In this document: piece after piece, positions 10,401 to 21,132 of the stretch | How positions within the stretch are numbered: position 1 is the first letter of the stretch | Layout: each line of letters begins with the position of its first letter | Source: Pratylenchus scribneri | Lineage: Eukaryota; Nematoda; Chromadorea; Rhabditida; Pratylenchidae | Length of the DNA stretch: 64,000 nucleotides | Direction of reading: 5' to 3' | NCBI GenBank assembly: GCA_030063045.1 | Contig: JAQSEB010000066.1 | Coordinates: 248,001-312,000, forward strand | Notes under the pieces: model-generated | The model's database searches: none | What the model saw: only the letters and a program-made list of their open reading frames with translations | Told to the model about the DNA's origin: nothing | Position numbers and translations under genes: made by a program

Positions 10401-13008
10401 ATCCGCAAATTGATTCAAGTATTTCTGAGGATCCGCTAATTGATTCAAGTATTTTTTTTAAATTTAAATGAATCAAATATTTAAAATTTATTAGACTTGC
10501 TACCATCGTTAAAATGGGAATTGGAACGTTTCGAGAGGAATGCGCCCATCCGTTTCATTGCGCTTCAAAATGACAATATGTTGGGAAATTTGCCTAATTT
10601 TGTCTTAAATTTTAATATTTCTAAGAGAATCATCAAAATTTAAAAATCAACTTTATTTTGTGATCCATCATGGAAAGTAAGTTATTTTATTTACGGACTT
10701 AAAGATACTAAATCTATTAATATTAATAATTAAATTAATAGGAGTCGTGCAGAGAATGATGGTCTGGAAAGAAATATAGAAAAAAATGTTGTGTATTTGA
10801 ATGCAGAAGAGTTGCTGAACGGAAGCCATTTTATTCAGGAAACATTGCTTAAAGCTTTAGGTGTAAAAGCCGGTGAAGGGTTGCGCACGGAATATGATCG
10901 TCGGGTATTTTTTTTAATTATAATTTTTACTACAATGTTTTTTGGACTCATTTAAGGACAAACATATGCCACGTTTGCGGCGAGCATTTGCTCAATTGAA
11001 TGCAGCATATGGGGCTGAAAATTATTGTAAGAAGAAAAATAAATATATGTCCTAATTCAAAAATGATTTTACAATTTTTGATTAATTTAATTATTTTTAT
11101 TTTTCTCCAACAGCAGATTTAAAAATTAAATTTTATTGAATTATAATATGTCCGGAAAATGCCAATTTCTATATCAAAAATTTTTTCCTTCAATTTTATA
11201 TTAAATTTAATTTTAAAAAAACGATATCATTCGAAATTGTTTTCTAATGTACAGAAATCGTCATTTACTTCAGAAATATCTTTAATTAAACAAAAATTTG
11301 AAATCCAATAGAAAATATTGATCCATGTTCATTTATAGAAGAAATAAATAATAAATTATTAAATATGTTTTAAGCGATCCGAGGACAACCATATTATTTG
11401 ATGGAAAATAATTTGCGCATTCAGGATAAACCGGAAGTGCAATTTTGGATGGGACCAGAATATGCAAATTTTACAACCAGAAAATATGAAATTCCCGTCG
11501 TCTATGATGAAAGCTTCAGTAAGTTTGGCGGCAAATATTTATTCAATACATAAGGAAGGCAATTAGCGGTAATTTTAAGAAAGAATGTGTTGAAGATGAA
11601 TTAAGAAAAATTAAAATTTTCTTTACCACAGAGGAATTGGCCAACGAGAATCAAAAATTATTTGAGGAAATTTATGCAGGATTTGCGAAAAATTCTGTAA
11701 TTCAATTTGTTGTACATGAAAAAGTACCAGAGAACAAAAATTATATTCGAATTTGTCGTGACAAAAATGAGTAAGTTTGTCAAATTTATAAAACTATTAT
11801 GATTTTTTTTTTTGAATAGTGATTCGGCAGGAGCTTTCGTCGGCTGTACCGCAAAATGCTATCCATCCCCTCAGTGTTCGGCAGTTTATTTTGGGAAAAA
11901 CGAGATGAAAAAAAATACAATCTATCATGAATTAATGCATGCGGCCGGCATGCATCATGAACATCAAAGGGCCGATGTGGAGCAACACATTGGAGTGAAT
12001 CGTGAAAAAGCGCAAAAGTTCCATTCATATGACGGTAAAAACCGTACGGGGTCGATTCCTCAATGGATAAAGGGCCGTGCAAATGTGGGCGATTCCTCAA
12101 TAGTGCAAATGTGGCGCAAATGTGGCATTTTTGACTTCTAATAAATTATAAACCAGTTTTAGACCCTACAAACCTTATATCAATTTGTAGATCTCATCGA
12201 GACGCATCGAATGGTATATAAATTTTCATGTTTGGACCAAAATAAAAGAGTTTATAACCAGAAATTGGAAAAATGGTTTAATACCATTTAATTTTGACCA
12301 AACTATGACAAATTATATACCAATCGATGCGTCTCGATGAGATCTACAAAATGTTATAAGGTTTTAGGGTCTAAAACCGGTTTCTGATTAATTACAAGCC
12401 AAAAACGGCCACATTTGCACTATTGAGGAATCGATATAGCACCGGTAAAAACGTGTTTATTAGTAATCTAAAAAATTCTATTAAACATTTTATACCATGT
12501 GTTTGTTAATTTAAAATATTTATTCAATTATATTTTGATAATAATTTTAAATTTTTCTGGCGGTATTAGTTCCGGTTGGGCATTGGGCCTCTTTTTGACA
12601 AAAAAAAACATTTTTAATTATTTACACTATAAATTTTATTAGCAGTTTTTGATGATGGAAAATCCGAATTTATTCATAATTTTTAAAATAAATAAAGAAT
12701 TTTTTTTACCAGATTATAATTATATGATCAATTATATGCCCAATTTAATATATTTGCCACTGCATGAATACAATCCAGGAAGTATAATGCATTATAGCAT
12801 GGATTGGCGGTTTAATCCAAAAAGCGAGAAAGCTAAACAACAAATAAATCAAGCACTGCCAGATGAACCAACCCAAATGGATTGGGAAAATTTAAACCAT
12901 TTCTATGGGGTTGGAAAGGGTCGAACCCAATTCAAAGTGGAAATTGACGAAAATGGGCAACAAAAAATTGTTGATGACATTGATGGAATGAGACGATTGA
13001 AAAAATGA
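7498..13008 (+). CDS. Double-astacin metalloprotease, first domain degenerate (13 exons)
   Basis: Exons: 7498-7728, 7987-8642, 10013-10172, 10214-10286, 10335-10418, 10495-10579, 10626-10676, 10742-10904, 10957-11026, 11375-11518, 11632-11770, 11820-12034, 12713-13008. They join in phase to 788 residues. A hydrophobic N-terminus (ILLPIIWILLAF) is a likely signal peptide, followed by a 200-residue Asn/Lys-rich region. Domain 1 (about 365-515) has the astacin outline (LERFERNAPIRFIAL, then NGSHFIQETLLKALG) but no zinc ligands. Domain 2 (about 530-740) has the full site HELMHAAGMHHE at 655-666 followed by the R-A-D of the family, and the Met-turn SIMHY at 714-718. Astacins are secreted zinc endopeptidases. 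Odd points: the intron 4 acceptor reads CG instead of AG, and intron 2 is filled by a minisatellite. It converges on the next astacin gene. Confidence 0.8.
8650..9835. repeat. Minisatellite filling intron 2 of the double astacin
   Basis: About thirty units of 34-37 bp, consensus AAAATGTTCACCAAAATGTG followed by a pyrimidine tract. Units alternate between a TTTTTTCTTTCTT tail and a TTTTCCATTTCC tail. From about 9600 to 9830 the pattern changes to a longer compound unit containing ATATCCGGTGTTTGCC and TATCTCTTTGAAAAA. Open frames on both strands inside it are repeat artefacts. The donor at 8643 and acceptor at 10012 bracket the array, and the reading phase closes exactly across it. Confidence 0.85.
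12043..12443. mobile_element. Foldback family copy B (in intron 12 of the double astacin)
   Basis: The element starts CGTACGGGGTCGATTCC and ends GGAATCGATATAGCACC. The inner arms AGATCTCATCGAGACGCATC and its reverse complement form a long hairpin. It is flanked by the 9-bp direct repeat GGTAAAAAC (12034-12042 and 12444-12452). The left copy of that repeat includes the 5' splice site, so insertion duplicated the donor. The size is 401 bp and there is no coding capacity. An 8-9 bp duplication suggests a hAT-like or Mutator-like mobiliser. Confidence 0.8.
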
Positions 13009-13345
13009 TTCAACAGAGGAATTTAGAAAATTATTGATTTTGAGAAGATTTTTTGGGCTCTTTTATGATTTTCACCAATTTATTTTTTTTTGTGTCTGCA
13101 ATGTTTTATCAGTATAAAAGTGAATGGAGATAACAACCAATTATTCTTAATTAAAACTACATCCAACTTTTTTTCCAAAGACTAAATCTTTCTCACTCAT
13201 TTTGATTATCTGTGTATATGTTGTAGCCGATGTGGAGATTTACCTCATTCTCGAAATAATATTTTCCATAAAAATTTAAACAAAAGTAAACATAAACATT
13301 TAGTTCTTTAAAATACTTAAAATTAATTCAAAACAATTTAAAAAC

Positions 13346-13903
13346 GGAACTTTTGTTTACAGGGGTCAAATTTTCCAATTTTTTCAAAAAATTTTTTTTG
13401 GTTTTAAAATAATTTTTATGTGATTTTTAGATAATGGAAGAATTGAACAACTATAATATTCACGATTTAATTCGTATCAACAAAAACGATGAAGATTTCA
13501 TGCAATAGCACCTGGGTTACCTACCTAATCCTAGTCCTAATTATGAAACAAAAATGGCCATATCTTTTTTACTTTTGAGTTTTATGCGAAATCCATGGCA
13601 GATTCGAACTTTCGAACTCTGCTCACTATGCTGCGTCGAATGCGCTATAATTTGACCGAAAAAAATTTCCAAAATTTTTCATCATTGTTCATTGGACCTA
13701 TAGGGGCGACCCTTCACTTTTGCGATTTTTATGAAGTCGATTGACCCGATGTTTTTTTTCATTATTGGTCTCAAGTATCAAGTTGTTGAAATTTAAAAAT
13801 TAATTCATAACATTGTTTTTTATGCATATTTGATTGTTTAAAAATGAAAAAAAAATTTTTTGAAAAAATTAAAAATTTGACCCCTGTAAACAATATAAGT
13901 TCC
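13346..13903. mobile_element. Foldback element between the convergent astacins
   Basis: The left arm GGAACTTTTGTTTACAGGGG (13346 onward) continues TCAAATTTT...TTTTTTCAAAAAA. The right arm is its reverse complement, ending AAGTTCC at 13903. The interior (about 13500-13780) has no gene. A target duplication was not certain. It occupies most of the 1.08-kb intergenic space 13009-14090. Confidence 0.65.
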
Positions 13904-14090
13904 TTATTAAAAGCTCCCAAAAAGACAGCGCTCAAATGGCCGGTCTCCTATGGGAAGTTGAAATTTGCTTATTTTTAACCAATTTATATACAATTAATTA
14001 ATACATAAATTTACTATATGCTTTACTATATGCTTGTATTATTCATCATATTTAATATCAAAATTCTGATTAATTTTCATTCCTTCAATT

Positions 14091-17000
14091 TTAACTCGCG
14101 CCAATTCTTTTACTGCTTGTTCCTTCAATTATCTTAAAACAATTAGGTATATTTTTGTATATTTCCAAATCCCCTCTCTGTTTGTGCTGCTTACATGCGT
14201 GATGCCAAACAGTGAATGCCTTTTTATAATAACGAGTATTTGCATTGATGATGGCGAAACCGCTTGGCGAATCCAATTGGACATATCCATTTGGGGCCAA
14301 ATCCGATTGGCAGCACATTCTGTAGCCAGTGCGCGTGAAATTGTCCACTTTGAATTCAATGTCACCCCATCTGCATCCATACTCGCAACTATCTTCCCCA
14401 GCGGGGGCAACTTCCTCAATCCAGAGGGAAAGTTTTTGACCAGCAGTTGGCACTTTAATATGCCAATGGCAATGTTCCCACACACCATCGCGTCCGTCCA
14501 CATTTGTCACAGAGCCCTTGAGCACTTGCCATGAGGTGGATGCCTAAAAATACGGTTTTTTATATGAAAAATATTCAATTTATCAAAAAAAAAAAAATGC
14601 CAAAAATACTATTGAAATGCCAAAGAGATTTAATTGTTTATTTTTTTCCTAGCCAAAAAAGCTCTCATTTTATCACTAAATAAAATCCCTTCAAAGCACA
14701 TCACATTGGTTTTGTTGGTTTTGTTGGGTTTAGTGGTTTAACCAATGTAAACGTAGTTTTTGAATAGATAAACTAAAACCGGTTTAAACGGTTTAATATC
14801 TTTTATTTTGACCAAACATTTAATTTTTTTTTCATTCTTGATAAATCTATCCAATGAGATATGTGATCTGTGGAGGATATAGTAGTGTTTTCGTGTAATC
14901 ATTTTAAATAATTTATTTGGCCTTTTTAATTGCTTACCGTAATTGTTGCCCCAGTGCAATTAGCATTCGTCGAGGAGGCCGGTTGCCGCTGATCACAAAG
15001 AGTGCCCGACCATCCCGTAGGGCACAAACATTGATCGCACCAATTCGGATTTGGGTATCCACCATTTTTGCATGCAGCCACACCACTTTGTCCAGCTGGA
15101 CAACTTCCAGCGCAATATGCCCGGTTCAACATCAAATGATCGGAAAAGGCCATTGCCCAGCGTTGGCCCATCGTATTTTGGTGGTGTGCCTCTTTGGCAA
15201 TTAGCACTGGCAATCCCATTGTTGCGTTTGAATTGTCCACTATTTTTGTAAAAGGGACGAAATTATGACTTTAAATTTAAACTTTCTCCATTTTAGGGTT
15301 CATTTTTTATTCTTTTCTCATGTCAATAAATTTGAAGAGCCATAGTTCATAGCGTACGGGGTCAATTCCCGAATAAGCAAAGGGTAGTGCAAATGTGGGT
15401 TTTTTCGACTTATAATAAATCAGAAATAGGTTTTAGACCCTACAAACCTTATACCATTTTGTAGATCTCATTGAGACGCATCGAATGGTATATAATATAC
15501 AAGGTTTTGGCCCAAAATTTAACGAGTTTAAAACCAAAAATAAGAAAAACGGTTTAAACAGTTTAACACTTTAATTATGGGCCAAAACCAAGCATATTAT
15601 ATACCATTCGATGCGTCTCGATGAGATCTACAAATTGATATAAGGTTTGTGGGGCCTAAAACCAGTTTCTGATTTATTAGAAATCAAAAAATGTTTTAGT
15701 GCCAAAAAAAATAGTAACCTTTCTCCATTATCTGTCAAAATTTATAAGTGATCTTAAACCTCAGGAAAAGCTAATGTAAAATGAATTTTAATTTTAATTC
15801 ATTTTTTTATTGACTAATTAGCTGATGGTAATAATGTCGTTTAAGTAAGCCCCCCCCCCTTTTTTCCAAAAAAAATTTTTTTTGGAAAAAAAGGGGGGAA
15901 CAAAGTACACTATTACCGATAAAATTACACTCAACCCTTCTTTTTCTAAATATCTTACTTCCGCCATAATGCATTCTTGATCCATAATCGTAGAGCACAC
16001 CCTGATTGTCATTTGTGTAGGCGGTTAGCGGTTCATAACTGGATTGCGTACCATTTTTGGCATTTTCCAAATGAACATCCACAAAATTCGCTTTATCATG
16101 CCGATTATTAGTATGTTCAAGCCCAAGGGCATGACCAATTTCGTGCACTGCACTCTGCCCCAGGAAATAAAATATATTAAGTTTTAAACTGGAAATTTGT
16201 GGAAAATAATTTTCGAAATATAAATTGATTTTATATTTTTCCATAAAATTTTCGATTTTTAAAAATTCTATTTTTCGGTTTTTTCAATTATTTTTAGTTA
16301 AAAATTTGCAAAGTTTCATCAATTTTCTAACCGACTGTACTAATTAAATTAAAAAAATATACATCGATGCATGTATCGTCCAAATTGACTACATTCGGCG
16401 GTGACACCCGTCCCAGATTACTATTACAAACACCCGGCGATCCTTTTTTCAGGTAAATATATGGGGTTGGGGAAGCAGGTGCCGTATCAACTTTTTGAAA
16501 GTAGAGGCAGGTTGTGACATAATAAAAGGCGAATGCAGCGGTAATGTCTTTCACAATTTGTGCACCTGAATTTTTTTTAAAAAAAGGTAATTTTCCGTTA
16601 TTTGGGAGTAGATTTCTAAAAAAAATTTTTGTAAATGATATACTAATCGACGCGTCTTGACGAGTTGATTACAAAAATGTTAAAAATTTTGAGCGCGCGA
16701 GCACTTTTGGCCAATTTATGGCCATTTCTACCTTTATGGGACGTAACTCGAAAATTTTTTTTTAAACTTTTTTTGGTCAAATTATAATTCATTCGACGCT
16801 TCTCAATAAGAGAAGCTCGAATCTGCCATCGGATTCGCATAAAACTCAAAACTTAAAAAGTTACAGTCGGACAAATCCTTCGACCCATAGAGGGCACCAA
16901 GCACTTTTGCGATTTCCATGAGGTCATAACTTTTTTTACTTTTGAGTTTTATGCGAAGCCAATAGCATTTTCGTAAGCGGCACGTCAAGACGCCTCGATT

Positions 17001-20000
17001 GGTATATCATTTACAAAAATGTTTTTTCAAAATCTGCTCCAAGACAAAGGAAAATTACCAAAAAATAAGGAGTTCTAATGAGTAAAAATAGAAAATGAGA
17101 TATATAATTTAGACAATATAAAAAAAATTTGTAGAAAAATCGGCATTTTAGGCCATAAAATTTTGCCATAGAAAAATAATAAAATTTTTCATTTGATACT
17201 TAGGTCTAAGACAGAATTAATTTTAAAATTAAGCTTTATTTGGCGCTACATTTTATGACCATAAAAATGAAATTTCAACGCGAAAAAAAATATTTCATAT
17301 ACAATTAATTCAGCGGTAAATTTAATTTATTATAGGACAAGAAGTGAAAAGTAAAACTTACTCAAATCTGAGGACAACATCCAATAAACAGTGGGCACCC
17401 ATTTATTGTTTGGATAGTTGACAAAATTTGTGAGGCTTCTTTTTGAGCGTGCTGCCAATTCCTGATGCGGTTTCACTTTTTTCGGTTGCAATGTTTTCAC
17501 CACAATTCCATTATCAAAAGTGCTACTGCTGCTGCTGCTTCGATTTCGAGGCGCAACCCCTTTCAATTGATCAATTCGATCCTCCATGTTCTCGACAGTT
17601 GGGATTATGTCGCCCTAAAATAAATTAAAAATAAATTAAGAAAAGCCTTTTAATTTTGTTTATTTTAGCAAAATTTAGCTATAAGTAAAAATTAATAAAA
17701 AAAATATCATTGAGATAAGCGGTGCTATGACAATTCCTAAACAGTGCAAATGGTTCGACTTATAATAAATCAGAGACCGGTTTTAGGCCCTACAAACCTT
17801 ATATCATTTTGTATATCTCATCGAGGCACATCGATTGGTATATAATTTGTAATGGTTTGGTCAAAATTAAAGAGTTTTAAACCAAAAACCTAAAAATACC
17901 TTTTTATCGGTTTAAACGGTTTAACTAATTAATTTTTGGCCTAAAACTAAAATTTTATATACCAATCGATGCGACTTGATGAGAACTACAAATTGGTATA
18001 AGGTTTGTAAGGCTTAAAACCGGTTTCTGATTTATTATAAGTCGAAACGTCCACATTTGCACCATTTTAGTAGGAATCAGTGATGTGACCTCGTACTCGT
18101 ACTTCGTACTCGTACTCGTACTCGTACTCGTACTCGTACTACGAAGTACGAGACGAAATACGAGGCCAAAAAATGGCGGTACGAAAGTACGAGTACGAAA
18201 TACGAGGCCAAAAATGGCGGTACGAAAGTACGAGTACGAAATACGAGGCCAAAAATGGCGGTACGAAAGTACGAGTACGAAATACGAGGCATTTTCGGCC
18301 CTCGTACTTTCGTACTTTTTTAAGCACTAGGTAAAAACACTTTTTAAAGGAACTGCTATAGAAATTTTCTGTCCTACCTGGGAAGAGTATGGATTTGGAA
18401 AGGGAAAGTTGGAGGGAGGTCGATGGTTCGAATCCCAGCCTGGGCAAATAATTTTTTCAAATGAATAAATGTGGGGAAATGGTTTTCTCGGATGTGAAAA
18501 TAATTTTTTAAGTTGAGCAAGGACTAAAAAAAGATGCGCAAGCACATATGGCCAAATGGGAAAAATGGTTTAGACTTTAGATTGAGAAAAATAAGGAGAA
18601 TCGTTTTTCGATGGCGGCGATCATGAATTTTTAGGTTTATTATTGGATTTGAGTTTGTTTAAACCGGTTGTGCGCGAGTTGTGCTCAAGAGGTTTAAATT
18701 CTCTAAAAATATTAAAATTTTTCGCTGCGCGGCCATTTTTTTATAAGAGGAATGGACAACCCTGGTTTAAATGAAGAAAATGGTAAGTCGTTATTAGATA
18801 ATTTGATTCGGGGAATCAGATAAAAAATTTTTATTGTTGAACAGAATAAAATAGAAGCTACATTTGGCGAAAGTTGGATTTTGATAGTTTAATTAAAATT
18901 GGAAAAATTTTTCTTCAAAAAAGTTGAAAAAAATTTTTTGCTAAAAAGTACGAGCAAGTACGCCGGTACGAGTACGAAATACGAGGCCAAAAATGGCGGT
19001 ACGAAAGTACGAGTACGAAATACGAGGCCAAAAATGGCGGTACGAAAGTACGAGTACGAAATACGAGGCCAAAAAATGGCGGTACGCAAGTACGAGTACG
19101 AAATACGAGGCCAAAAAATGGCGGTACGAAAGTACGAGTACGAATACGAAAAAAATTCCCAATTGCCATCACTGGTAGGAATCGCTCATATTTGCACAGC
19201 CTAGCCTGTCTTTTGTGGAATTGACCCCGGACGCAAAATTTAGCTTACTAAAAATTAATTTTTATAATAAATATCATTGAGTTAAGCTCTTTCTCAAGAA
19301 CATTTTGATATTAATATATAATGGATCAAGCATAAATTGGCCTGGAAATTATGGCCAAAAAACTTAAAATTATCAAATTTCAAAATATTTTGCCATTTTT
19401 TTTGGTCAAAATTTTTGAAATTTTTATCAAATCCATAAATTCTTATTCTAATCAACTAATCCAAAAATATCCATAATTGCGAATTCAATTCCCTGGGGGA
19501 ATAAATTGGCTCACCTCAATCACATATCCCTCCAAGTCCGTATTCATATTCTCCTCTTTTTCCTCCTCCTCCTCCGCCGGTTTGCCCTTTTTGGCACGGG
19601 ATTGTTTGGCGGCGGCCACCTCCGCTTGCATTGACTCGAATTTTTGTTTTAATTCTTCACTCAATGCCACAGGAGGGGCGCCTCGTTTCGATGCTTTTTT
19701 TGCCAATAATTCGTTGTATTCCGCAACCAAATCGCGCACCTTTTCCAACTCTTTTATTCTCTTTTCCACTTTTTCCGGTTTGTCCGCATCCAAATTGCCA
19801 AATATTTTTTTGTGTGCTTCATCCGGTGTCAAAATAGCTTTTTTGACCAAATTTGTGGCCGTTCCGTCAATGCTGCCCAGCAATTGTTGTTGGCCATTTG
19901 GGGTGGGAAGCAATGGGGAAACAATTTTGGTAGGATCCAAAATGAATGGTTTCGGCTTGAAGCCAGGCGGCGCCGAAGGTGGTTGAGCCGAACATTTTTG

Positions 20001-20054
20001 ATAGAAAATAATCAAAAAGGTAGCAAAAGGCAGCGAAATTGGAGCAATCTTCAT
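14091..20054 (-). CDS. Nematode astacin (NAS) protease: signal, pro, astacin, EGF, CUB (6 exons)
   Basis: Exons, 5' to 3': 20054-19515, 17614-17362, 16565-16363, 16154-15917, 15239-14938, 14543-14091. All phases close to 662 residues. Residues 1-22 are a signal peptide (PFATFLIIFYQKCSA). A long charged prodomain follows, with an E-rich stretch, then a furin-type site RSKR at 236-239. The astacin core starts KWVPTVYW and has zinc motif HEIGHALGLEH at 336-346 and Met-turn RMHYGG at 392-397. A cysteine-rich EGF-like module (CKNGGYPN...CLCPTGWSGTLC) and a CUB domain (WIEEVAPAGEDSCEYGC, then CRWGDIEF) follow. This is the architecture of C. elegans NAS subgroup III-like enzymes, secreted zinc endopeptidases for matrix or cuticle. 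Introns carry foldback elements. Convergent with the double astacin. Confidence 0.9.
15353..15695. mobile_element. Foldback family copy D (intron 4 of the NAS gene)
   Basis: It begins CGTACGGGGTCAATTCC as in copies B and C, with inner arms TGTAGATCTCATTGAGACGC and its reverse complement around 15461 and 15615. The right terminus (GGAAT...ATAGCACC) is missing after about 15695, so the copy is truncated and no target duplication can be read. Confidence 0.7.
15850..15898. repeat. Near-perfect C/T-A/T-A/G palindrome
   Basis: A run of C, then T, then CC, A, T, GG, A, G: the 49 bases are their own reverse complement to within a base or two and would form a strong hairpin on either strand. It lies in intron 4 of the NAS gene. 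Confidence 0.8.
16586..17059. mobile_element. Foldback element in intron 2 of the NAS gene
   Basis: Arms: left GGTAATTTTCC...GGGAGTAGATTT...TAAATGATATACTAATCG, right its reverse complement ending GGAAAATTACC at 17059. The inner sequence CGACGCGTCTTGACG resembles, but is distinct from, the block in the A-E foldback family, so the two may be related. No coding capacity. Confidence 0.7.
17669..17720. repeat. Left copy of a ~52-bp direct repeat flanking foldback copy E
   Basis: Starts CAAAATTTAGC and ends TATCATTGAGATAAGC, directly abutting the element. The matching right copy is at 19234-19287 (ends TATCATTGAGTTAAGC). Identity is high but imperfect. Confidence 0.7.
18085..18330. repeat. 41-bp tandem array, left
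   Basis: Three to four units of the TACGAGTACGAAATACGAGG repeat, 41 bp apart (GGCGG ends at 18179, 18220 and so on), preceded by six CGTACT steps. Open frames rich in V-R or Y-E-Y across it are artefacts. Confidence 0.8.
18395..18445 (+). other. tRNA-like B box inside the hAT-like element
   Basis: GATGGTTCGAATCCCAGCC carries a perfect RNA polymerase III B box (GGTTCGAATCC) followed by TGGGCA. No matching A box or cloverleaf was found at the right distance, so this is at most a SINE or tRNA relic. Confidence 0.35.
18950..19150. repeat. 41-bp tandem array, right
   Basis: About four to five units of the same 41-bp repeat as the left array and in the same orientation, ending just before the element's CATCACTG terminus. 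Confidence 0.8.
19234..19287. repeat. Right copy of the ~52-bp direct repeat flanking copy E
   Basis: Begins CAAAATTTAGC immediately after the element's last base and ends GAGTTAAGC. It differs from the left copy by several substitutions and small indels. Confidence 0.7.
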
Positions 20055-20425
20055 TTTGATTGGAGGGAATTTGATTTTGATTTCAACTTAGCGCAATTTC
20101 TTCGATTTAAATATTGCCCAAAAATTGTTTTTTAAAAAAAATTGTCTATGTGTACTTAACCGAAAAGTTGTCTGATAAATAAAATATTTGTCTGCGAAAT
20201 TTCGAAAAAAGCAAACAAAAATCCTCCAATCAGACAACCCGAAATTTTTTAAATTTTTATTTATTCAAATGTTACAGCTATCAATTTTAATATTCCTTTC
20301 TGCTTCATGCATTTTAAAATTAAAATAATATTTACGAAATTGGTGATTCTTTAAAGTTCATTTGTCTATTTACTTCATCAGACTATAGATTTTGTTTTAA
20401 ATTACATTAAATATAATGGCTAGCC
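20055..20425. promoter_or_regulatory. Upstream region of the NAS gene
   Basis: About 370 bp between the NAS start codon (minus strand) and foldback copy C. It is AT-rich, and no specific promoter element is recognised. Confidence 0.3.
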
Positions 20426-20794
20426 CGTACGGGGTCAATTCCTCAATAGTGCAAATGTGGGATTTTTCGACTAATAATAATAATAAGAAACCGGTTTCAA
20501 GCCCTACAAACCTTATACCATTTTGTAGATCTCATCAAGATGCATCGATTGGTATATAAATTATCAGTTTTAGGCCAAAAATTAAATAGTTAAACCGTTT
20601 AAAACATAATTTTAAGTTTTTGGTTTAAAAACTCTTTAATTTTGTAACCAAACCATGACAAAAGATATATCAATCGATGCGTCTTGATGAGATCTACAAA
20701 ATGGTATAAAATTTGTAGTGTCTAAAACCAGTTTCTGATTTATTATAAATCGAAAATGCCTACATTTGCACTATTGAGGAATCAACATAGCACC
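20426..20794. mobile_element. Foldback family copy C (intergenic)
   Basis: A complete 369-bp copy: starts CGTACGGGGTCAATTCC, ends GGAATCAACATAGCACC, with inner arms TGTAGATCTCATCAAGATGC and complement. It is flanked by perfect 8-bp repeats GGCTAGCC (20418-20425 and 20795-20802). Confidence 0.8.
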
Positions 20795-20802
20795 GGCTAG
20801 CC

Positions 20803-21132
20803 GCCTTTTGCGGACGAAACGTTTTGGTGCTGTTGGCGGTAAGGTTGATGCAAGATTGTTAATAGCATTTCATTAGGCATAAAATTAGTTACAAAATGAC
20901 ATCAAAAGCTTTGGCCAATGTTGAGTATTCAGTGAGTTATGGCCAAAAAACGACCAAAAACACAATTATAATTAAACCAACGGTTTTTTGGCCATAACTC
21001 GGGGAATATTCATCATTGACCAAAGCGTTTGCCTTCATTTTGTAGCTAATTTTATGCTTAATAAAATGATAAAAATATTGTTAAAGCAGCTTGTATCTCT
21101 ACCGACAACAGACCGTTTGGTCCGCAAAAGGC
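20803..21132. mobile_element. Foldback element adjoining copy C
   Basis: Terminal arms GCCTTTTGCGGACGAAACG and reverse complement ...GTCCGCAAAAGGC. The arms stay complementary almost to the centre, where TTATGGCCAAAAAACG faces CGGTTTTTTGGCCATAA. The whole element is a 330-bp imperfect palindrome directly next to copy C. Confidence 0.75.

Larger units (their letters stand above)
18078..19174. mobile_element. hAT-like non-autonomous element carrying two 41-bp satellite arrays
   Basis: Termini CAGTGATG...CATCACTG are flanked by perfect 8-bp repeats GTAGGAAT (18070-18077 and 19175-19182), the hallmark size of hAT insertions. Both subterminal regions are tandem arrays of a 41-bp unit (GTACGAAAGTACGAGTACG...GGCCAAAAATGGCG), at 18085-18300 and 18950-19145. 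The left array also has a CGTACT microsatellite start. The central part includes a tRNA-like B box. No transposase. Confidence 0.75.
17721..19233. mobile_element. Foldback family copy E, split by a nested hAT-like element
   Basis: Opposite orientation to B-D: the left end GGTGCTATGACAATTCC and right end GGAATTGACCCCGGACG are the reversed termini of the family. Inner arms are near 17815 and 17965. The copy is interrupted at 18078-19174 by a second element with its own 8-bp target duplication, so 17721-18077 plus 19183-19233 are one insertion. It lies in intron 1 of the NAS gene. Confidence 0.75.

Noticed and set aside
12649..12712. ATG at 12649 as the start of a separate downstream protein
   Set aside because: The acceptor at 12712 joins exon 12 to 12713 in phase and places the Met-turn correctly, so the upstream codons are intron.
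13500..13640. Possible tRNA (GATTCGAACTTTCGAAC)
   Set aside because: The box-like string has no A box or stems and lies in the interior of a foldback element.
18085..19204. Open frames rich in V-R, Y-E-Y or S-Y-F-R
   Set aside because: They are translations of the 41-bp arrays inside the hAT-like element.
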